Shown in pieces: positions 20,707 through 27,362 of a DNA stretch of 27,362 bases (the first letter of the stretch is position 1; the number at the start of each line of letters is the position of its first letter). The DNA lies in the IMG/VR virus record IMGVR_UViG_3300032081_000786, positions 1 through 27,362 of that record; one strand, 5' to 3'. Source of the DNA: a virus. Below the pieces are notes generated by a model, which saw only the letters and a program-made list of their open reading frames with translations, ran no database searches and was not told the origin of the DNA. Made by a program: the position numbers and the translations under genes.

Positions 20707-20902
20707 GAGAACGCTTTCTGAGCTCATCCCTGATTTCCATCAGCACCTGCAAAATACAGGCGACGGCGTAAATTCCGACGCTTGAACCCACGAGCGAAGC
20801 GCCAAGGTACATCAGCCAAAAGCCATAGGCGAGGCTAAGATACATGGCCACCAAGCCGAACGCGACCATCAGGACCGCAAGGTTTTTGAAGAACTTATCC
20901 AC
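20684..20902 (-). CDS. Minus-strand two-helix membrane protein (moron candidate)
   Basis: This encodes 72 residues from a GTG at 20902. MDKFFKNLAVLMVAFGLVAM opens a basic N-terminus and a first membrane helix (about 8-34); a second helix follows (SSVGIYAVACILQVLMEI, about 40-57), then a charged cytoplasmic tail (RDELRKRSPIPPSAP). Both termini are likely inside. It is the only minus-strand gene in 17 kb of late genes. Its 3' end overlaps the chaperone extension by 23 bp, and the plus strand of the gap has no ORF of its own. The ribosome binding site is weak. It may be a lysogeny-expressed membrane protein (for example exclusion); a holin is less likely given its direction. Confidence 0.65.
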   Translation of the reverse strand: MDKFFKNLAVLMVAFGLVAMYLSLAYGFWLMYLGASLVGSSVGIYAVACILQVLMEIRDELRKRSPIPPSAP

Positions 20903-20970
20903 TGAGCATCCGATCTAATCCCTGTGACGGCAACGCTACGGGACAACTCCTGTTTTCGCAAGGATTGCCA

Positions 20971-23900
20971 ATGTCCATCAATTTCGCTGAACTTGTGATG
21001 CTTGCCCGCACCGAAAGCCTGAAAAGGGCTGAAGGTGACATGAACAGCATGAAGGCAGCCGGCGCGCGTCTTGAGCAAGGCGTGACCGGCTCCATGAAGA
21101 AGGTCGATAAGTCCTTTAGCGTTGTCGGTATGGGCGCTGCGAAAATGGCTGCCGCTGCGACCGCCGCGTTTGGCGCTGTTGCCGCTGCTGCATCCCTTGG
21201 CAAAGCGATTTCCATGCAGCTGGAGTTCGGATCGGCGCTTGCGGAAACATCGACCCTGCTTAACGGCAACGCGGCTGAGATGGCCAAGGTGGAGGCGGCT
21301 TCCAAATCTCTTTCTGCGACCTATGGCGGATCGGCCACCGCACAGGCGCAGGGCTTCTATCAGGCGATCAGCGCAGGCGCAGGATCGGCGGCGCAGGCTA
21401 CCGAACTGCTGGACACTGCGAACCGGCTGGCAATCGGCGGAGTCACTCAGGTCACAACCGCGGTTGATATTCTGACGACCGCCACGAACGTCTATGCCTC
21501 GGAAGGGCTGCTTGCGGCAGATGCCAGCGATGCGCTGTTTGTCGCGATGAAGGCGGGCAAAACGACGATCACTGAACTGTCTACCAGCCTCGGCAAGGTT
21601 CTGCCCCTGTCTCAAAACCTGGGCGTCAGCTTTGACGAAACAGCCGGGACCGTTGCTGCTCTGACCAAGAGCGGCATCGCGACCACAGAAGCCGTCACGG
21701 GCCTTCGCGCTGCGATGACTGCCGTTCTGGGTCCGTCGAAAGAGGCGACCGATCTTGCCGCGCAGCTTGGCATTGATTTCAGCGCAGCGGGCCTGAAGGC
21801 GCAGGGCTTCGCGGAATTCATGGCAGACGTTACCGCCAAAACCGGCGGCAGCAGCGAAGCGATGCAGACCCTGTTCGGAAGCGTCGAGGCCACCACGGTT
21901 GCCCTTTCACTGTCTGGCGCGGCAGGCGGGTTCCTGAACGACATTCTGGACGACATGGCAGAAAAGGCCGGCGCGACATCCGCAGCTATGGCGCTAATGG
22001 CTGACGACGACGCGCAACGGCTCAACGTCGCCATGGCTGAGCTGAATGGTGTCATGCTGGAGTTCGGCGCGGGCGCTCTTACCGCCCTTGTGCCTGCCGT
22101 AGAGACGGCTGCTGGCGCTGCGATGCTCCTGGCTGAGAACATCGACGTGCTGGGCATCGGCCTTGGCCTGATGGCGTCAACCTACATTCCAAGCGCGATC
22201 ACTGGCTTGATCAGCCTGAGCGCGTGGCTTGCCACATCCGAGGGGCTTTTCATCGCGGGGGCCATTGCCTCAAAGAGCATGTCTTTGGCAATGAACGCTA
22301 TCCCGTTTGTCGCGGTAGTGAGCGGCCTCACGCTGCTGTTCAGGCTGAAAGGCGCTTTCACGGACGCAGCTGATGGTGCTGTGGTGCTGAAAGGCGCTTA
22401 CGGTGACCTTATGGATGCTCAGAGCCGCCTTGACGCGGTATCTGTGTCCTATTTCAACAATGTCACCGAAGGCAGCACGCGGGCAATGCAGGCGGCGGCG
22501 GAGTTTGCAAAATCTCAGGCCGAGATCGCTCTAGAAACTGCAACCCAACTCCTCGCGCAGCAAGAGCGTATTGATAACCTGCTGGGCCTCGGCTTGCTTG
22601 GTGCGGAATCGCCCAAGACGAAAGCCGCTCGTGAGGCTGTCGAGACTTTGAACCTTTCCCTACTCGACGCTGAGACAAGGCTTTCTGCTGCCGATGCCGC
22701 TGTGGTCAGGATGCAAAACTCTCTACTTGAGGCGGGCGGTGCAGCTGGTGCCGTTGTGACCGAAGCGGACAAGCTGCTGGAAAGCCTGAACTCGCAGGTT
22801 GCTATTCAGCAGGCCATTGTCAGGTATGGCGAAGACAGTGCGCAGGTCGCAGCGCTTCAAGCGGCTGCAGACCGCGCTGCGTTTGAGGAAAAGCTGAAAT
22901 CTGTCGATGCCTCAGCGGCTATGAAGGACGAACTTCGGGCAGCATTCGCAGCACTTCAGTCAGCCACATCCGCTGCCGCTGCCGCAAGCGCGAACATTGG
23001 TGGCGCAGCGGGCGAAGCTGCAAGGCTCGCGCAGAACCTGACCGCAGCGGCCAACGCTCTTTCTGCCGTCATGAGCGCGACCGCAAACATGAATGTCAGC
23101 GCAATCGGGTTGGAAGCGCAGAACAAGGCTCTCGCTGCTGGTAATACTCTGATTCAAGCGCGGGCTGATGGTCTGATCGCCGCAAAGCGTGCTGAGTTGG
23201 GCGATGCCTTTGGCTCTGGTGACGCCATTATCCGCGCTGCTGCTACGACAGAACTTGAGAAATACACCGCAGCTGTTGAACGCAACAGTTCAGCTCAGGC
23301 TGTGAATGAGGGCTTGGTCAAGGCCGCAAGTGACGCTCTTGGCGGCAGCGGCGGCAAAGGTGGGGCTGCAAAGGCGGCTAAGGCCGCTGCAAAAGAAGCA
23401 TCCGCCCTCGCCGACGAAATCGAACGCCTCGAATTCGACGCCGACCCGGTCAAGAAGTACGCATCCGAACTGGCCGATCTGGACAAGATCATGGCGACCG
23501 GCGGCCTTTCGGACGGTGCTTATGCGAAAGCCGTCCAGGAGCTTAACAACAATCTCGCCGGATCAATCCCGATGGTTGATGGGTTGGCCAGCGCCTTCGG
23601 TGAATTCATCGGATCTGGCCTGCGGAACTTCAAGGAGTTCGGCCAGTCAATCATCGACACGTTCAAGAACATGATCGTCACAATGGTGACCACAGCCGCG
23701 CGGAACCAGATCTTGTTCAGCATGGGCATCACCGGAGGTGGCATCGGCGGCGCTGCACAGGCGGCGGTCGCACCGGGCGGCGGTGGTATCCTCAGCGGCC
23801 TACTAGGTGGCGGCGGCGGTGGTGGCGGACTGCTGGGCGGTATCAGCGGGGCGCTCGGCACCATCGGGGCCAACTTTGGCGCGGGGTTTATGTCTTCGGT

Positions 23901-26844
23901 TTACGGCGGCTTGGGCGGCCTGACCGGTGCTGTCTCCGGTGGTCTGTCGGTTGGCGGGCTGGCGGGTATTTCCACGGCGATTGGGGCGGTTGCTGCGCCA
24001 TTGCTAGCAGTTGCGGCGGTGTTCTCGTTCTTCAAGAAGAAGACGAAGGAATTGGACGCTGGTCTGCGGATTACGACAACTGGCATGGATTCCTTGATCC
24101 AGTCCTTCCAGACGATCGAAACCAAGCGTTTCTGGGGCCTGTCCAAGAAGGTCCGCACCAGCTTCACCGATCTGGACGAGGCAACGGCTGGCCCTCTTGA
24201 GCGGGTCATCACAGATCTGCAAATGGGCGTCGTCGGCGCGACCAAGGCGCTTGGCATCGGTGCGAGCGTGTTTGACGACTTCACATCTTCGATCACGGTC
24301 AGCACCAAGGGAATGTCTGACGCTGACGCACAAAAAACCGTTGAAGAGGCGTTGCAGGGCTTCGGTGATGACTTCGCCGGCATGGTGCCGGGGCTTGAGG
24401 CGCTGCAACAGGAAGGTGAGGGGGCGTATGACGCGCTGACCCGGCTTTCTACGTCGCTGGGGGCCGCGAACACTGTGCTGGATACTCTCGGGGCCGCTCT
24501 ATACGAGATCAGCCTGTCAGGGGCCGCTGCGGCGTCCTCGCTGGTGCAGGCGTTTGGTGGGTTGGATCAGTTCAACGCGGACACCACTGCCTATTATGCT
24601 GGGTTCTACACCGAGCAAGAGCGGTTCGACACGGCAACCCGGCAGCTGACCGAGGCGTTGGGGGATCTGGGGCAAAAGCTTCCAGAGACGCGGGCCCAGT
24701 TCCGGGCGATTGTTGAGGCGCAGGATCTCAGCACCGAAAGCGGACGCAAGATGTTCGCATCGCTGGTTTCGTTGGCCGGTCAACTGGATCTCGTTTTGCC
24801 CGCCGTGGACAGCCTGGCCGACAAGCTGGGCGCGCTGACATCGGCTGCGGTGGATGCCGCGCTTGGCCCGATCAATGACCAGATCGAGGCATCCAATGCA
24901 GCGGCGACACAGGCACGTCAGTCTGCGGACGAGTTTTTCCGGTTGGCCGATAGCCTGCGCACGGCGGCCGGTGGCATTGGTGGTATCCGGACGGTGGCGG
25001 ATCTCGCAAACGCGGGCCGGGACTTCGCATCCCAGTTTGCCAAGGCGATCAGCGGGGATGTCGCGGCGCTTGGCGGTTTGGGTGCAGCAGGGACCAGCCT
25101 TGCGCAGAACGGCACCCGGCTTGCGACCACGCAAGAGGATGCGCGCTTCCTCGAAGCTCAGATTGCGACCCAGCTCAACCAGGCGGCATCCATTGCCGAG
25201 GCGTTGGGTCTGGGTGCGGACTATCAGGCGATGCTGTTTGATGTGCAGACGGCGGCGCTTGAGGTCATCCGGGAAGGGTTGGTACAGGGCAACATCACTC
25301 AAGAGATTCTGCGCGATCAGATCGCCATGCTTGAGAGCATCGGCCAACAAATTTCAGACAGTGCCGACCTGCAGGTGGCAGCTGGTCGCGACGGCACCGG
25401 CCAGACCGTTGCTGCGCTGCTGGACAACGCCGGCAATATCGTTGGTTCTCTTTCTGCCGAGGGGGCACGGGCGATTGCAGGGCTGCAAGCGCAGACTGCC
25501 GGGATCAATGCAGTCACGGCGTCGGCCAGCCTTGGCATCTCAGAGCGCATCGCATCGGCGCTGGATGCAAACGGCGATGGCCTTATCAGCGCACAGGAGG
25601 CTCAGACTGCCTCGATCGTCAGCGCGTACCAAAGCACGGTGATCGCACTTGCGTCTGCGATTGACCGCAATGGGGCGATGACCACGGCCCAGATCCGGAC
25701 TTCGTTGGCAGGCAAAGCGTCGGATGCGGCAATCAATGCCGTGATCAGCGCAGTTGACCGGAACAAGGACGGCATCGTGAGCGCGGAAGAAATTGCGGCC
25801 GCGCGCACACTTTCTGGCCTATCGAGTAACACCGCAGCGCAGTTGCAGGCGTTGACCCAGCAGAGCCTGGTATTCGGCAATGCCATCACCGGGCAGACGG
25901 GCAGCATCACGGGCACACAGGGGCTGACCAACGATGAACTGGGCAAGGTTCAGGATCTACAAGGCCAGACTGTCAGCATTACCGAACTGGTGAAGCGAGC
26001 CGTGGCCGGGAGCGAGACGCTGAACGAGGCCTTGCTGAACCGTCTATCTGACGGGATCACAGTGGCCGGCGTCCCATCCATGGTTTCTGGACTGAACAAC
26101 ATCAGCAACCTGATCGCGCGGATCGTGTCGGCGCAAGAGGCGGCATTGGCAGCAGCCGAGGCCGAGGCCAATCGTCAACAGGCACTTGCCAAGGCGCAGG
26201 CGCAGTTGGAATCCACGTTCACGGCACAGCAAGCAGCCATTGGAGAGGTATCATCCGCATCTTCCGCGATCTTTGGGCTGGCATCTCAGTTTGGCGTTTA
26301 TCTGAACGCAAAGTCTGGGGCGGTGGACCTGTCGCAGTCAGCGAAATTCGGGGTGAGCGATCAAGGTCTGTTCGAAGCGCAGTACGGGCAGATCTCGTCC
26401 ACGGGCGGCAGCAACGTATCCGGGTTCAAGAACACATTCTATCAGGATGGTGGTCTTTACAGCCAGACCTACGGGCGCGCGGGCGAGCTTCGCAATCTTG
26501 CGGCGGACCTAGCAGCGCGGCGGCAGGCCATTATCGACTTGGGCGGCATCCCTTCGTATTCGGTGGGCACCGACTTCCACCCCGGCGGGCTGGCTTATGT
26601 CCACAAGGATGAAATGATCAACCTCCCTCGCGGGTCCAGCGTCAGCACCACATCGCAGACCAGCAAGATGCTTGATAACAGCGCGGTGGTCGAAGAGCTG
26701 CGCGCGCTGCGTGAAGAGGTGGCCCGCCTGCGTTCCGAGAACAACCAAGGACACCAGAACACGGGTAGCGAAGTCGCGCGGGGCACCAAGCCTTTGCGTG
26801 AAGTGACCGCGACCGGTTCCCTGCCAGTAAAGGTAATCTCATGA
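20971..26844 (+). CDS. Tape measure protein
   Basis: This encodes 1957 residues from the ATG at 20971 (AAGGA about 8 nt upstream; a TTG two codons earlier is less likely). It fixes tail length and is ejected ahead of the DNA. The TP901-type core lies at about 70-330 (MQLEFGSALAETSTLLNGNA; SATYGGSATAQAQGFYQAIS; ITELSTSLGKVLPLSQNLGV). Hydrophobic segments at about 375-460 and a Gly-rich one near 920-1020 (GGGGGGGGLLGG) probably cross the membrane during ejection. Canonical EF-hand loops lie at about 1532-1543 (DANGDGLISAQE) and 1596-1607 (DRNKDGIVSAEE), with a degenerate one between. The C-terminus has the usual motif GGLAYVHKDEMINLPRGSSV. Its stop overlaps the next gene (ATGA). Confidence 0.95.
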   Translation: MSINFAELVMLARTESLKRAEGDMNSMKAAGARLEQGVTGSMKKVDKSFSVVGMGAAKMAAAATAAFGAVAAAASLGKAISMQLEFGSALAETSTLLNGNAAEMAKVEAASKSLSATYGGSATAQAQGFYQAISAGAGSAAQATELLDTANRLAIGGVTQVTTAVDILTTATNVYASEGLLAADASDALFVAMKAGKTTITELSTSLGKVLPLSQNLGVSFDETAGTVAALTKSGIATTEAVTGLRAAMTAVLGPSKEATDLAAQLGIDFSAAGLKAQGFAEFMADVTAKTGGSSEAMQTLFGSVEATTVALSLSGAAGGFLNDILDDMAEKAGATSAAMALMADDDAQRLNVAMAELNGVMLEFGAGALTALVPAVETAAGAAMLLAENIDVLGIGLGLMASTYIPSAITGLISLSAWLATSEGLFIAGAIASKSMSLAMNAIPFVAVVSGLTLLFRLKGAFTDAADGAVVLKGAYGDLMDAQSRLDAVSVSYFNNVTEGSTRAMQAAAEFAKSQAEIALETATQLLAQQERIDNLLGLGLLGAESPKTKAAREAVETLNLSLLDAETRLSAADAAVVRMQNSLLEAGGAAGAVVTEADKLLESLNSQVAIQQAIVRYGEDSAQVAALQAAADRAAFEEKLKSVDASAAMKDELRAAFAALQSATSAAAAASANIGGAAGEAARLAQNLTAAANALSAVMSATANMNVSAIGLEAQNKALAAGNTLIQARADGLIAAKRAELGDAFGSGDAIIRAAATTELEKYTAAVERNSSAQAVNEGLVKAASDALGGSGGKGGAAKAAKAAAKEASALADEIERLEFDADPVKKYASELADLDKIMATGGLSDGAYAKAVQELNNNLAGSIPMVDGLASAFGEFIGSGLRNFKEFGQSIIDTFKNMIVTMVTTAARNQILFSMGITGGGIGGAAQAAVAPGGGGILSGLLGGGGGGGGLLGGISGALGTIGANFGAGFMSSVYGGLGGLTGAVSGGLSVGGLAGISTAIGAVAAPLLAVAAVFSFFKKKTKELDAGLRITTTGMDSLIQSFQTIETKRFWGLSKKVRTSFTDLDEATAGPLERVITDLQMGVVGATKALGIGASVFDDFTSSITVSTKGMSDADAQKTVEEALQGFGDDFAGMVPGLEALQQEGEGAYDALTRLSTSLGAANTVLDTLGAALYEISLSGAAAASSLVQAFGGLDQFNADTTAYYAGFYTEQERFDTATRQLTEALGDLGQKLPETRAQFRAIVEAQDLSTESGRKMFASLVSLAGQLDLVLPAVDSLADKLGALTSAAVDAALGPINDQIEASNAAATQARQSADEFFRLADSLRTAAGGIGGIRTVADLANAGRDFASQFAKAISGDVAALGGLGAAGTSLAQNGTRLATTQEDARFLEAQIATQLNQAASIAEALGLGADYQAMLFDVQTAALEVIREGLVQGNITQEILRDQIAMLESIGQQISDSADLQVAAGRDGTGQTVAALLDNAGNIVGSLSAEGARAIAGLQAQTAGINAVTASASLGISERIASALDANGDGLISAQEAQTASIVSAYQSTVIALASAIDRNGAMTTAQIRTSLAGKASDAAINAVISAVDRNKDGIVSAEEIAAARTLSGLSSNTAAQLQALTQQSLVFGNAITGQTGSITGTQGLTNDELGKVQDLQGQTVSITELVKRAVAGSETLNEALLNRLSDGITVAGVPSMVSGLNNISNLIARIVSAQEAALAAAEAEANRQQALAKAQAQLESTFTAQQAAIGEVSSASSAIFGLASQFGVYLNAKSGAVDLSQSAKFGVSDQGLFEAQYGQISSTGGSNVSGFKNTFYQDGGLYSQTYGRAGELRNLAADLAARRQAIIDLGGIPSYSVGTDFHPGGLAYVHKDEMINLPRGSSVSTTSQTSKMLDNSAVVEELRALREEVARLRSENNQGHQNTGSEVARGTKPLREVTATGSLPVKVIS

Positions 26845-27362
26845 GCGCTCGCATCATCATCCCTCTGACGATCACGGACAGCAATCTGATCGAGGGCGGC
26901 ACCACAATCCCAGAGGATGACGCGCCCGCTTGGGATGTGGCGACGACCTATGGCACCGGCGACGAAGTGATCAGCGAACACGTCATCTATCGAAGCCTGA
27001 TTGACGCGAACCTCGGGAATGATCCCGCGCTCGATGACGGCACCAACTGGTTCAAAGGCCTTGCCACAAACCGCTGGAAGGCATTTGACGGATACCTGCA
27101 GGACGCGGCTGTACGGGCTGACAGCATGGCGTGGCAGATCGAGACAGCGGACCTGATCAATGGTGTGGCCTTGCTGGCACTGGAAGCGGCGACGGTGCGG
27201 GTCGTGCTGGACAGCGACGACGATGGCGTTGTCTATGACCGCACGTTCGAGATGGCCGATGAAAGCCATATCACCGATTACGACCTGTGGTTTTTCGCGC
27301 CCCAGATCCGCGCTACTGACTTCGCCGTGACGGATCTGCCGCCTTATCCCGGCACCCTTACG
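26841..27362 (+). CDS. Tail protein with carbohydrate-binding-like segment, partial
   Basis: This shows 174 residues to the window edge, start MSARIIIPLTITDSNLIEGG. Residues about 30-72 (AWDVATTYGTGDEVISEHVI, then YRSLIDANLGNDPALDDGTN and W) follow the W...Y..GD.V......Y......N...P......W pattern of small chitin/carbohydrate-binding modules (CBM5/12-like). The rest is beta-rich. It is coupled to the tape measure by ATGA, where distal tail proteins are encoded. The sugar-binding segment suggests contact with the host surface, which is inference. Confidence 0.75.
   Translation, partial: MSARIIIPLTITDSNLIEGGTTIPEDDAPAWDVATTYGTGDEVISEHVIYRSLIDANLGNDPALDDGTNWFKGLATNRWKAFDGYLQDAAVRADSMAWQIETADLINGVALLALEAATVRVVLDSDDDGVVYDRTFEMADESHITDYDLWFFAPQIRATDFAVTDLPPYPGTLT

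Noticed and set aside
24517-25350. Minus-strand ORF opposite the tape measure gene
   Set aside because: No ribosome binding site or coupling, arginine- and leucine-rich shadow composition, and the plus strand is certainly coding.
1-27362. CRISPR array, insertion sequence, integrase or attachment sites
   Set aside because: No regularly spaced direct repeats, no transposase or recombinase motifs and no tRNA gene were seen in the window.

Overview
The window is the left-centre part of a temperate, tailed (siphovirus-like) prophage in an alphaproteobacterium, most likely a member of the Rhodobacterales. I infer the host from the high-GC codon use, a GcrA-like regulator, a stand-alone DnaA domain IV protein and the general style of the replication and tail proteins; no host gene, integrase or attachment site lies inside the window.

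Layout. (1) Positions 1-1853, minus strand: a leftward early operon of six tightly overlapping genes, mostly small proteins of unknown function, ending in a coiled-coil protein that runs off the left edge. (2) Positions 1854-3913: a lambda-like immunity region. A 17-bp palindrome (GTACAT-N5-ATGTAC) occurs as one perfect and one imperfect copy at each of two early control regions (1895-1942 and 3843-3900). In both early promoters the perfect copy fills exactly the 17-bp spacer between the -35 and -10 hexamers. Between the two control regions, on the minus strand, is a lysogeny operon: a repressor, two tiny overlapping ORFs, and two relatively AT-rich genes of unknown function in the position of lambda rexA/rexB, closed by a strong terminator. 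That pair (2061-3289) is the best candidate here for an undescribed prophage-encoded trait. (3) Positions 3913-9648, plus strand: a Cro-like regulator, then an early operon with a CII-like protein, a DNA methyltransferase, a ParB-like protein, RusA, a DUF1376-type replication protein, a DnaA domain IV protein, a GcrA-like HTH protein and a possible late regulator.

(4) Positions 9645-9727: a promoter followed after about 20 nt by a terminator, the layout of lambda pR'/tR', so late genes may be switched on by antitermination. (5) Positions 9870-27362: the late operon in canonical order: small and large terminase, portal, a protease/scaffold fusion with an internal start, decoration protein, major capsid protein, connector proteins, a Mu gpF-like protein, neck and tail-terminator proteins, tail tube, tail assembly chaperone with a programmed -1 frameshift (slippery heptamer GGGAAAC), a minus-strand two-helix membrane protein inserted between chaperone and tape measure, a 1957-residue tape measure carrying EF-hand loops, and the start of a downstream tail protein with a carbohydrate-binding-like segment.

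Almost every adjacent gene pair overlaps by ATGA, GTGA, TTGA or TGATG, so translational coupling is the rule. Several starts are GTG or TTG, and several real genes are shorter than 60 codons.
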